Program-made: the position numbers and the translations under genes | Shown: piece by piece, positions 9,778-17,374 of the stretch | Layout of the letters: each line of letters starts with the position of its first letter | How positions within the stretch are numbered: the stretch's first letter is position 1 | Assembly: GCF_016711335.1 (NCBI RefSeq) | Contig: NZ_JADJTF010000001.1 | Span: 1,426,001 to 1,490,000 of the forward strand | DNA length: 64,000 nucleotides | Reading direction: 5' to 3' | Origin: Thiofilum sp. | GTDB lineage: Bacteria; Pseudomonadota; Gammaproteobacteria; Thiotrichales; Thiotrichaceae | The notes under the pieces: model-generated | Seen by the model: the letters and a program-made list of their open reading frames with translations, nothing else | The model's database searches: none | What the model was told of the DNA's origin: nothing

Positions 9778-9807
9778 AAACCCACTAAGCAGGCACTTAG
9801 TGGGTTT
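9778..9807. terminator. Perfect 12-bp stem hairpin
   Basis: Arms AAACCCACTAAG (9778-9789) and its exact complement (9796-9807) around a six-base loop, followed on the minus strand by TTT. It sits between the end of the repeat-protein gene and the hemW start, so it most likely terminates the former. Confidence 0.75.
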
Positions 9808-9841
9808 AAGCTCATTAGTTAGTAAGTAGACTAATCGCTTA

Positions 9842-11749
9842 TTATATCATACTCATTAAGCTATTGATTAGGTCGGGATTAGTAGTACGTAACTGACCTA
9901 ATAAAGTACCAGCCGTAGCTTCATCCACACCCATCATACTAGCAATCATAGAAACTAATTGCGCATCGCTACCAGAGCTGGAGCTGCTGCTAGTAGTGGT
10001 GGTAGAGGTAGCAGGCGCGGGAGCTGTCACAGGTGCTGGAGCCGGAACGGGCGCTGGAGCTGGAGCGGGTACTGCTACTGGAGCTGGAGCGGCTACCATA
10101 GCTGGTGTGCTGCTAGCAGTAGCAGCACCTTTAGTTCCACCCGTTAAGCTACTTAACAAGGTATTTAGATCTGCAACACTAATGCCTTGGCTCAGTAACG
10201 TATTAACAATAGTATTAATAGAAGCACCTGAGTTCAGCATATTCATGATCTGAGTCGCCAGTGCGTTCATATTAGCACCGCTAGTAGAGCCTGAGCTGGA
10301 ACCAGAGCCAGTAGAGCTAGAACCACCTGTCGAACCTGTACCTGAGCTGCCGCTAATACCTAAGCTAGCAAAAATAGCATCGACATCTGTTGCACTGAGA
10401 CCACCACTAATTAAAGTATTACGAATATCAGCAATACTCATGCCCATGCCAATGAGGCTATTAATCATGCTGGTGATTTGTGCCTGAACACCACTGCCGC
10501 TACCAGTAGAGCTAGAGCCGCCTGTAGAAGTAGAACCACCTGTTGAAGTAGAGCCGCCAGTAGAGCTAGAACCACCTGTTGAGCCTGTACCAGAGTTGCC
10601 GCTAATACCTAAGCTGGCAAAAATAGCATCGACATCCGCTGCACGCAGACCACCACTAATTAAAGTATTACGAATATCAGTAACACTCATGCCCATGCCA
10701 ATGAGGCTATTAATCATGCTGGTGATTTGTGCTGGAATACCGCTAGTACCTGATGATCCGCTAGGTGCTGGGGTAGGCGCAGGGCTTGGAGACACAGAAG
10801 GTGCTGGACTAGGTGATGGATTAGTACCGGTTGTGCCCATAGAGGAGCGCAACATATTAATAATAGTAGTGACATCACTAGCACTAAGACCGGCATTTCT
10901 CAAGGTTTGGGCAATGCTATCTAAGCTCGCACCCGATTGAACCAATTGAGTTAATAAGGTTTGTAATTGGGCTGGAATACCATTAGTTAGGATTGAACCA
11001 CTGGTACTGCCAGAAGTGCCACCGCTAGCAGTGCCGGAGCTTGAGCCGCCAGTGCCTAAAAAGCCGCTGATGCTGCTCATAATAGCACTGATTTGATTAT
11101 TACTTAGTCCTAGGCGGGATAGAGCACTTGCAATCGTTTTAGCATCGGCACCGGATTGTATCAGTTGAATGATATAGTTTTGTAAACTGGCGCCGCCGGG
11201 CATAGTAGTACCGCCGGGCATAGTAGTACCGCCGGGCATAGTAGTACCGCCGGGCATAGTAGTACCGCCGGGCATAGTAGTACCGCCGGGTCTAGTAGTA
11301 CCGCCGGGTCTAGTAGTACCACCGGGCATAGTAGTGCCACCGGGCATAGTAGTGCCACCGGGCATGGTAGTGCCACCGGGCATAGTAGTACCGCCGGGGC
11401 GCCCTGAGCCACTACCAGAGACTCCGGGATAACCACTGGGATAGCCACTAGGATAACCACCCCAATAACCACCACGTCCACCAGTGGGGTAACCTCCGCC
11501 TTGAACCAGAATAACATCTGATTGTCTAGGACGGCTTTGCCCAATATTACCAACAAGCTGTGATACTAAACCTGATAATTGGTTACTTTGTTGTGCTAAA
11601 GATTGATAGGTAGAGGTTAAGTAGGCATTTTGCTGATTGAGTTGTTGTAATGCAGCGTTAGCAGCCGCTGAGCTGGCTGAAGATCCACTAGAGGAGCTAG
11701 AGGAAGTATTCCGATTTCCAAGTAGTCCGGTTAAGAGTCCAAGAGTCAT
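9842..11749 (-). CDS. Low-complexity Gly/Ser-rich repeat protein, paralogue 1 of 3
   Basis: Function unknown. The start at 11749 (MTLGLLTGLLGN) is chosen because AAGGTG lies at normal spacing and it matches the two paralogues downstream; the reading upstream begins with GTG. Order of parts: a short hydrophobic start, a Ser-rich run, an Ala/Gln-rich helical stretch (NAALQQLNQQNAYLTSTYQS) shared with the paralogues, a Gly/Tyr-rich part, twelve PGGTTM-type hexapeptides, then six helical units of about 45 residues (pattern: AQITSMINSLIGMGMS, then IRNTLISGGL, then DVDAIFASLGIS) joined by Gly/Ser/Thr or Pro/Ala linkers. There is no standard signal peptide, no enzyme motif and almost no charge. A structural or surface (sheath, matrix) role is a guess. 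Confidence 0.75.
   Translation of the reverse strand: MTLGLLTGLLGNRNTSSSSSSGSSASSAAANAALQQLNQQNAYLTSTYQSLAQQSNQLSGLVSQLVGNIGQSRPRQSDVILVQGGGYPTGGRGGYWGGYPSGYPSGYPGVSGSGSGRPGGTTMPGGTTMPGGTTMPGGTTMPGGTTRPGGTTRPGGTTMPGGTTMPGGTTMPGGTTMPGGTTMPGGASLQNYIIQLIQSGADAKTIASALSRLGLSNNQISAIMSSISGFLGTGGSSSGTASGGTSGSTSGSILTNGIPAQLQTLLTQLVQSGASLDSIAQTLRNAGLSASDVTTIINMLRSSMGTTGTNPSPSPAPSVSPSPAPTPAPSGSSGTSGIPAQITSMINSLIGMGMSVTDIRNTLISGGLRAADVDAIFASLGISGNSGTGSTGGSSSTGGSTSTGGSTSTGGSSSTGSGSGVQAQITSMINSLIGMGMSIADIRNTLISGGLSATDVDAIFASLGISGSSGTGSTGGSSSTGSGSSSGSTSGANMNALATQIMNMLNSGASINTIVNTLLSQGISVADLNTLLSSLTGGTKGAATASSTPAMVAAPAPVAVPAPAPAPVPAPAPVTAPAPATSTTTTSSSSSSGSDAQLVSMIASMMGVDEATAGTLLGQLRTTNPDLINSLMSMI
10351..10731 (-). 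repeat. Two near-identical ~130-bp coding repeats (helical units 3 and 4)
   Basis: Segments at about 10351-10482 and 10600-10731 are almost the same base for base (a handful of substitutions), while the linkers between them are degenerate Ser/Gly/Thr codon runs. This indicates a recent internal duplication. The other helical units of the same protein are only similar at protein level. Confidence 0.85.
11192..11399 (-). repeat. Tandem 18-bp repeat, 12 units, coding PGGTTM/PGGTTR
   Basis: Twelve consecutive 18-base units, counted from CCGGGC/CCGGGT/CCGGGG cores. Each encodes Pro-Gly-Gly-Thr-Thr-Met, with Arg in place of Met at two internal junctions and a final PGGA. Silent variants (ACC/GCC, GTA/GTG) group in blocks, the pattern left by slippage or unequal exchange. 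Copy number is probably variable between strains. Confidence 0.9.
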
Positions 11750-12296
11750 AGCAATCACCTTAAGTTTTTTAACTAAGTTTTATCTATGGCAATACTAGGT
11801 GGGTATAAGAGCAACAAGGGGTTGTTTATAGTGAGCGGGTTATTTTTGAATGAATCATGCTCATGAATGATACTTGCCTATCCTTGCCAGGTATTCCATA
11901 TACGGGAGTATGAGCACGGATTGAATTAGCAACAATGAAGCCAGAGATAATATTGGGTAGATTGCCGATGAAGTGTAGCGTATGCCAGAGGTTTTAAGCA
12001 TTGGAGCTAGCAGGGGCTGGTTTATTTCACAGCTTTAGTAAGGGCTAAGGCAAAAAATAATGATTTTTTAAAGGTATTGTTTGTGCTAGCTACGCTATTG
12101 AATTAACTAGGCTTAATGGTTTTAAGCTTTAGAAGCTCTATATTAAATCCAATAGGGATATAAAAGCATTTAAAATATAACTAGAGTGTTTTTAGGGTTT
12201 TAGTTGGTTTATAAAATCAGAGTAGATTTTAATAAGATAAAGAAAACTCAATTTGAATAGCGATCAAGTAGACTAATTGGTAAGGAGATTTATAGG
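11750..12296. other. Intergenic stretch between paralogues 1 and 2
   Basis: AT-rich, with no open frame that looks coding on either strand. It must contain the promoter of paralogue 1 (minus strand). I see no clear sigma-70 boxes, RNA gene or repeat. Confidence 0.5.
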
Positions 12297-12326
12297 CTAT
12301 GCTATAGACCGAAATCTATAGCATAG
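12297..12326. terminator. 12-bp stem hairpin after paralogue 2
   Basis: CTATGCTATAG (12297-12307) and its exact complement (12316-12326), plus one more A-T pair, enclose a short loop just past the stop of the minus-strand gene at 12342. No long T-run follows, so strength is uncertain. Confidence 0.6.
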
Positions 12327-12341
12327 TGGATGGTAATATGG

Positions 12342-12743
12342 CTAGGCAGTTTTAACGCCATTCCAACTATTAACAGGGAGCATTGACCAATTTCCCCAGC
12401 CAATTGGGCTGCCCCAACTAGAACCACCCCAGCCGGAGCCTCCCCAACCGAGTGGGCTACTCCAACCAGAACCACCCCAGCCATTACCCACTAGGTATAC
12501 ATTACTACCTGTATTGGCATTAGAGTAGTTATTGAAGGAACTCAGTAATTGATTGACTAAACCTGCTAGTTGGCTGTTTTGTTGATAGAGTGCATTAGTA
12601 CTTTGGCTCAAAGCTGCGGTGTATTGGTTAGCCTGATTTAAAGCGGCTGCGATAGCTGCATTATTAGCCGCAGAGGTGCTGCTGCTATTGTTAGAACTAC
12701 TGCTAGTTGATCCGCCTAATAGTGCGCTACATATACCACACAT
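12342..12743 (-). CDS. Gly/Trp-rich low-complexity protein, paralogue 2 of 3
   Basis: Function unknown. The start at MCGICSALLGGSTSSSS (12743) is set by AAAGGAG eight bases upstream; the in-frame ATG at 12761 overlaps that site. About 133 residues: a short hydrophobic head carrying two Cys, a Ser/Asn-rich run, the shared helical module (AAIAAALNQANQYTAALSQS, then LYQQNSQLAGLVNQLLSSF, then NNYSNANTGSNVYLVGNG), and a tail of Gly-Trp repeats (GWGGSGW, SSPLGWGG). The helical module is nearly identical to that of paralogue 3, so one arose from the other by duplication. There is no export signal of the usual type. The tail resembles low-complexity structural proteins, but nothing shows its job. Confidence 0.75.
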   Translation of the reverse strand: MCGICSALLGGSTSSSSNNSSSTSAANNAAIAAALNQANQYTAALSQSTNALYQQNSQLAGLVNQLLSSFNNYSNANTGSNVYLVGNGWGGSGWSSPLGWGGSGWGGSSWGSPIGWGNWSMLPVNSWNGVKTA

Positions 12744-12946
12744 AACATTGACTCCTTTCATTAGTTAAAGATGTATGGTTAGTATGGAAGCGAGTTATTT
12801 TGGCGAGCTACAATATTAACGACAGCCTTTTAAATAAGACTGATAAGCTGTACGGTTTATTACAGGTTATTTATATATAGTGATTTTTTATAATAATTAA
12901 TGTTGGCTTTTTATTTTGGTTTGATTTATATCAAATTCTTTTTGAG

Positions 12947-12979
12947 AAACTCGTGCTATAAATTATAAGGCACGAGTTT
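12947..12979. terminator. 10-bp stem hairpin after paralogue 3
   Basis: AAACTCGTGC (12947-12956) pairs exactly with 12970-12979 around a 13-base AT loop, just past the minus-strand stop at 13004. Confidence 0.65.
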
Positions 12980-13003
12980 TGGCTAGTATTTTAATTACTA
13001 GCG

Positions 13004-13573
13004 TTAATGCCCAGCATGAGTGCTGCCACCCATAGTGCTGCCGCCCATAGTGCTGCCACCCATAGTGCTGCCACCCAGAGTGTAGCCGCCCATAGGATTG
13101 CCGCCCATAGTGTAACCACTATTGATAGTAGTAGTGGCATTAGGCCAGCTCCAACCCCAGTTATTAGCAGGAGCGACTGACCAGCCACCCCAACCTGTTG
13201 GATTGCCCCAGCCACCCCAACCGCCAGTGCCACCCCAGCCGCCAGTACCACCCCAGCCACCAGTACCACCCCAACCGCCAGTGCCACCCCAGCCACCAGT
13301 GCCACCCCAGCCGCCATTACCGACTAGGTAAACATTGCTGCCTGTGTTGGCATTGGAATAGTTATTGAAAGCACTGAGTACTTGATTAACTAAAGCAGCT
13401 AGTTGGCTATTTTGTTGATACAGTGCATTAGCGCTTTGACTCAAGGCTGCAGTATATTGATTAGCTTGGCTTAATGCGGCAGCGATAGCCGCGTCATTAG
13501 CAGAAGACGAGGTGTTGCTGGTATTAGAACTCCTGCTGCCACCTAGGCCCCCTAGTAATAGACTTAATGTCAT
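13004..13573 (-). CDS. Gly/Trp-rich low-complexity protein, paralogue 3 of 3
   Basis: Function unknown. It starts MTLSLLLGGLGGSRSS with AAAGGAG eight bases upstream, as in paralogue 2. 189 residues: hydrophobic head, Ser/Asn-rich run, shared helical module (AAIAAALSQANQYTAALSQS and LYQQNSQLAALVNQVLSAF), then six or so WGGTGG repeats, a Trp/Pro-rich middle (GWGGWSVAPANNWGWSWP) and a tail of GGSTMGGSTM repeats ending STHAGH. Both repeat arrays are also tandem in the DNA. Together with the two genes downstream it forms a monodirectional family in which each member keeps the head and helical module but swaps the repetitive tail. Confidence 0.75.
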   Translation of the reverse strand: MTLSLLLGGLGGSRSSNTSNTSSSANDAAIAAALSQANQYTAALSQSANALYQQNSQLAALVNQVLSAFNNYSNANTGSNVYLVGNGGWGGTGGWGGTGGWGGTGGWGGTGGWGGTGGWGGWGNPTGWGGWSVAPANNWGWSWPNATTTINSGYTMGGNPMGGYTLGGSTMGGSTMGGSTMGGSTHAGH

Positions 13574-13983
13574 GATGAAGACTCCTTTCTGTGACTTGAT
13601 TCTGTTTCAGTATTCATTGCGAATAATCAAACGACTAGAGACAGGGCGATAATCTCTCTTGGATCACCGACAAAGCGTCCTACACATAACGTTTATGAAC
13701 ACAAGGTGGGGTTTTAAAAGCAGTTCGTTCTATTTAGTAGAATATTTCAATATAAACATTCTTCTTTTTATTGGGTATGGGTTGGCTTATAGTTAGCGGC
13801 GCAAGCAACCGAGCAGCTCCGATGTAAAAAGTAAGGTTTGAAGTTGTTTTGTACAGTAATCTAATTAATTTATTTAGATATTATTGAGTTAGCGCAAATT
13901 TATTATGAGTCATCATGGTTAAATAATGAGGCTCTATATTACTTAAACTAATTTTTTGTTCATTTCATCAAGGATCTATAGCT
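13574..13983. other. Divergent intergenic region, no gene seen
   Basis: 410 bases between the divergent paralogue 3 and Prx-Grx genes. It is AT-rich in its second half and must carry both promoters. I found no convincing open frame, RNA gene or symmetrical operator. Confidence 0.5.
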
Positions 13984-14721
13984 ATGTTTCCTAATAAAGA
14001 AGGTCAACGTGTTCCTAATGTGACATTCCACACTCGCCAAAATTCTGAGTGGGTAGATGTGACCACTGATCAATTATTTAAAGGTAAAACCGTTGTAGTC
14101 TTCTCTTTACCCGGCGCATTTACACCGACTTGTTCCTCTACTCACGTACCACGTTACAACCAATTAGCCGATGCTCTGAAAGCCAATGGGGTCGATGAAA
14201 TTGTTTGTATGTCAGTGAATGACACCTTCGTAATGAATGAGTGGAAGGATGCTCAAGAAGCCGACAAAATCACGTTCATTCCCGATGGTAATGGAGAGTT
14301 TACTGACGGTATGGGCTTATTAGTAGACAAAGATAACCTTGGTTTTGGTAAGCGTTCATGGCGCTATTCTATGTTGGTGAAAGATGGCGTTGTAGTGAAA
14401 ATGTTCATCGAACCCGAAAAAGAAGGTGACCCCTTTGAAGTATCTGATGCCGATACTATGCTGAATTACATTGCACCTAATGCGAAAAAGCCTTTGGATG
14501 TTACTGTATTCACGCGCCCCGGCTGTCCTTTCTGTGCTAAAGCTAAGGGTATGCTGAAAGACAAAGGTATTGCGTTTGATGAGTTAGTATTAAACCGTGA
14601 TTATCGCAATGTGACTCTGCGTGCGGTTGCAGGGGCTGATATGGTTCCGCAAGTATTCATCAATGGTCAGTTGATTGGTGGTTCGGATAAATTAGAAGCT
14701 TGGTTAGCGAATAACGCTTAA
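13984..14721 (+). CDS. Peroxiredoxin-glutaredoxin fusion (glutathione-dependent peroxidase)
   Basis: Reduces hydrogen peroxide and alkyl hydroperoxides using glutathione. Residues 1-165 are a Prx5-type peroxiredoxin with peroxidatic Cys50 in SLPGAFTPTCSSTHVPRY. Residues 170-245 are a glutaredoxin with CPFC (Cys181, Cys184), then TVPQ-like DMVPQVFINGQLIGG for glutathione binding. The 245-residue fusion matches the known hybrid Prx5-Grx family described in Haemophilus. In such fusions the Grx half recycles the Prx half. The next gene is glutathione reductase, which completes the cycle. AGGATCT precedes the ATG at acceptable spacing. Confidence 0.95.
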   Translation: MFPNKEGQRVPNVTFHTRQNSEWVDVTTDQLFKGKTVVVFSLPGAFTPTCSSTHVPRYNQLADALKANGVDEIVCMSVNDTFVMNEWKDAQEADKITFIPDGNGEFTDGMGLLVDKDNLGFGKRSWRYSMLVKDGVVVKMFIEPEKEGDPFEVSDADTMLNYIAPNAKKPLDVTVFTRPGCPFCAKAKGMLKDKGIAFDELVLNRDYRNVTLRAVAGADMVPQVFINGQLIGGSDKLEAWLANNA

Positions 14722-14733
14722 TCATAGTTATAA

Positions 14734-14764
14734 AAAAGTACTCGTAGTTTTTGCGAGTACTTTT
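14734..14764. terminator. Rho-independent terminator between prx-grx and gor
   Basis: Eleven-base arms AAAAGTACTCG (14734-14744) and complement (14754-14764), ending in TTTT then A-rich sequence. It lies between the Prx-Grx stop and the gor ribosome binding site, so gor would be expressed by read-through or its own promoter. Confidence 0.8.
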
Positions 14765-14785
14765 AAAAAAATTCAGGAGTAAAGC

Positions 14786-16144
14786 ATGAGTAAGCATTTC
14801 GATTTAATTGCCATTGGTGCAGGTAGTGGTGGTTTATCTGTAGTAGAAAAAGCAGCGTTACATGGCGCTAAATGTGCAGTGATCGAATCAGGTGATGTCG
14901 GTGGTACTTGCGTGAATCGCGGGTGTGTACCGAAAAAAGTCATGTGGTTTGGAGCGAATCTTGCTCATGCCTTACACCATGCTAAAGATTATGGTTTTGA
15001 CGTAAAAGTCGACGGCTTTAATTGGACTAAGCTAGTCACAAAACGTGAAAACCTGATTGGCGGTATTACCGATTGGTACGAAAATAGTTTCCTAGCTGAT
15101 AATGGTATCGAATTAATTACTGGAGCAGCACAGTTTGTCGATGCTCGTACCTTAGTAGTGAATGGCGCAACCTATACCGCAGATCATATTGTGATTGCCA
15201 CAGGTAGCCGTCCCATTTTCCCTAAAGATATTGAGGGGGCTGAGTTAGGTATAACCTCCGATGGCTTTTTTGAATTAGAAGAACAACCTAAAAAAGTGGC
15301 TGTCGTGGGCGGTGGCTATATTGCACTCGAATTGGCAGGGGTATTAAATGCCCTAGGTTCAGAAACCCATATGTTGCATCAAGGTTTTCCAGTATTAATT
15401 GGGTTTGATACCTTAATGCAAACGACTTTGCGTAAGCAAATGGAGGTGGACGGTATTATTTTCAATGATACTGACAAAATCGCTAGTCTTGAAAAAGTAG
15501 GCGCTACGATTACCATTCATTATCAGGATGGTTCTCAATTAGCAGGTTTAGATCAAGTCTTGTGGGCAATTGGACGTGTACCTAATACTGATACTTTAGG
15601 CTTAGAAAAAGCAGGCGTTAAAACAGCACCCAATGGTTTAATTGATGTCACGGAGTATCACGAAACGAATGTCACAGGTATTTATGCGATTGGCGACATT
15701 ATTAATATGCGCGGCGTGCAATTGACCCCTGTGGCTATTGCGGCGGGACGGCGTTTAGGTGAGCGTTTATTTGGTGGCATGAAAGAGCGTAAAGTTGATT
15801 ACAGTTTAATTCCTACTGTGATGTTTACTCATCCACCGATTGGTACGATTGGTTTATCGGAAGCCGCCGCGCGAGAAAAATATGGCGATGCGGTAAAGGT
15901 TTATACCACTGAATTTACGCCGATGTATTACTCCTTCACGACTCAAAAAGTAAAAACGGCTATGAAGCTGGTGGTCGTGGGTGAGAATGAAAAAATTGTT
16001 GGTTGTCATGCTATTGGTTTAGGCGTGGATGAAATGATGCAAGGGTTTGCGGTAGCGATTCGTATGGGTGCTACTAAGAAAGACTTTGATGATACGATTG
16101 CGATTCATCCGGTGAGTGCGGAAGAGTTAGTAACGATGAAATAA
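14786..16144 (+). CDS. gor: Glutathione-disulfide reductase
   Basis: FAD enzyme that reduces glutathione disulfide with NADPH. 452 residues, the usual length. Visible parts: N-terminal FAD loop GAGSGGLSVVEKAA, redox-active pair GGTCVNRGCVPKK (Cys42, Cys47), the second nucleotide fold VAVVGGGYIALELAGVL, FAD motif TGIYAIGDI, and the C-terminal active-site His in IAIHPVSAEE. CAGGAGTAAAGC precedes the ATG. It lies 64 bases after the Prx-Grx gene, whose enzyme consumes the glutathione that this one regenerates. Confidence 0.96.
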   Translation: MSKHFDLIAIGAGSGGLSVVEKAALHGAKCAVIESGDVGGTCVNRGCVPKKVMWFGANLAHALHHAKDYGFDVKVDGFNWTKLVTKRENLIGGITDWYENSFLADNGIELITGAAQFVDARTLVVNGATYTADHIVIATGSRPIFPKDIEGAELGITSDGFFELEEQPKKVAVVGGGYIALELAGVLNALGSETHMLHQGFPVLIGFDTLMQTTLRKQMEVDGIIFNDTDKIASLEKVGATITIHYQDGSQLAGLDQVLWAIGRVPNTDTLGLEKAGVKTAPNGLIDVTEYHETNVTGIYAIGDIINMRGVQLTPVAIAAGRRLGERLFGGMKERKVDYSLIPTVMFTHPPIGTIGLSEAAAREKYGDAVKVYTTEFTPMYYSFTTQKVKTAMKLVVVGENEKIVGCHAIGLGVDEMMQGFAVAIRMGATKKDFDDTIAIHPVSAEELVTMK

Positions 16145-16173
16145 GTGCTTATCTTTTCAATAAATTGCTTAGC

Positions 16174-16198
16174 AAAAAGCCCCTGTTTGGGGCTTTTT
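16174..16198 (+). terminator. Rho-independent terminator after gor
   Basis: Perfect ten-base stem AAAAAGCCCC / GGGGCTTTTT with a five-base loop, ending in five T, about 30 bases past the gor stop. Confidence 0.92.
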
Positions 16199-16355
16199 GT
16201 TTGGTAGCTTAGAGGTGGTAAATAGCTAAATATAGCTAGGCTATAATTTTGTTGAAATTCTCATTTATTAATCAAAAACCCTTGGCAGGCGCTTGTTAGT
16301 AGATTAAATTATTCAAAGGATTGTTAATTTTCTACTAAAGATAAGGGGTTATAAA

Positions 16356-17120
16356 ATGCGTTTAAGTTTTAGGGTGTTAGCTGTTTTATGCAGTATTTTA
16401 TATAGTCATTTTGCTTACGCTAAGCCAGCTCCACTACCTCCTCCATTGAAAAATTTAGAAATTACAGGGCAAATTACTCAAGCGGGTAAACCTATGAGTG
16501 GTGCTATAGTAAAAGCGCATTTTTATAATTGTGATACTAAAGCTCAGGTCAGTACCCTTACGAATCAGTCAGGGTATTATAAATTAATCATTCCTACCTA
16601 TCCTCGTATAGTGCGTACTTGGCGTCCTTTTACAAAAGAAGAGTTAGGTGGGATTAATCCAGCGCGACTTTCTAGGAGAGTTACGTTTGATGTACGTCCC
16701 ATTCCTGTGTTTGTGAGCTTATATAATAGTTCTAATGTTTTAGAAGTATGTGCCCAAGCACTAAATGGCGGTATGGCTACTCCTCGCCAATCTCGTTTTA
16801 GTCTGCAATTAAAAGGCTTACCTCAAAACCCACCTAAGCCTGCTAATAATGATAATTCGACTACTAAACAGCAACAGTGCCAAGCCCAGGGCGGTAAATG
16901 GGAGATGATTAGTCGTGGGGTCATGGGGTGTAAAATTAGTTATAAAGATGGTGGTAAATCCTGTACGGATGCTAAGCAATGTATTAGTGGTACGTGTTTA
17001 GCGAAAGAGCGTGATCCCAAGGCAACTACAGGTGCTTGTGCTGCGGATAGCGCTAGTATAATCAATAGTTGTATGGGAGAAATTAAAAACGGTCGTTGGG
17101 CAGATCGTCCTTGTCCTTAA
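16356..17120 (+). CDS. Secreted protein with carboxypeptidase-regulatory-like and Cys-rich domains
   Basis: Not a named protein. Signal peptide MRLSFRVLAVLCSILYSHFAYA (cleavage near residue 22). Residues about 33-85 resemble a carboxypeptidase-regulatory-like beta-sandwich (LEITGQITQAGKPMSGAIV, then TNQSGYYKLIIP), a fold common in surface and adhesin proteins. After a Pro/Asn linker (near residue 165) comes a Cys-rich C-terminal part with CQAQGGKWEMI, GGKSCTDAKQCISGTCL and a final pair of Cys, probably disulfide bonded. AGGGG about eight bases upstream supports the start. No partner gene; terminators or long spacers flank it. Likely periplasmic or surface. Confidence 0.7.
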   Translation: MRLSFRVLAVLCSILYSHFAYAKPAPLPPPLKNLEITGQITQAGKPMSGAIVKAHFYNCDTKAQVSTLTNQSGYYKLIIPTYPRIVRTWRPFTKEELGGINPARLSRRVTFDVRPIPVFVSLYNSSNVLEVCAQALNGGMATPRQSRFSLQLKGLPQNPPKPANNDNSTTKQQQCQAQGGKWEMISRGVMGCKISYKDGGKSCTDAKQCISGTCLAKERDPKATTGACAADSASIINSCMGEIKNGRWADRPCP

Positions 17121-17374
17121 ACGGGCGCAATATCTGAAGCGACCGTGCTCATAAGGTGGCTTGTAAAATACCTGATTAATTTACTATACTTTGTTTGGAT
17201 TAAAATCTAGGCACTATAGTGTGCTTTTCGTACATCCCTCTAGCCAAAATACCACCACGCAGGAGGCAACCCAACACCCAATCCCTAGCCTGCCAAACTA
17301 AAGCGCTGGGTTTCATTCCTAGCGTTAAATCTTATGTTTCTAACTACATTTTTTAATAGGGTTACATCGTTATT

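Noticed and set aside
11192..11399. Regular short repeats looking at first like a CRISPR array
   Set aside because: The units are back to back with no spacers and keep the reading frame of a long gene; it is a coding tandem repeat.
9959..11556. Several opposite-strand or other-frame open readings inside paralogue 1
   Set aside because: They are Val/Gly/Ala or Ser/Arg repeats forced by the low-complexity codons of the real gene and have no ribosome binding sites.
12302..13331. Other-frame readings in the Gly/Trp-rich paralogues, including a Pro/Gln-rich plus-strand one
   Set aside because: Shadows of tandem repeats; the shared N-terminal module and ribosome binding sites identify the minus-strand frames as the genes.
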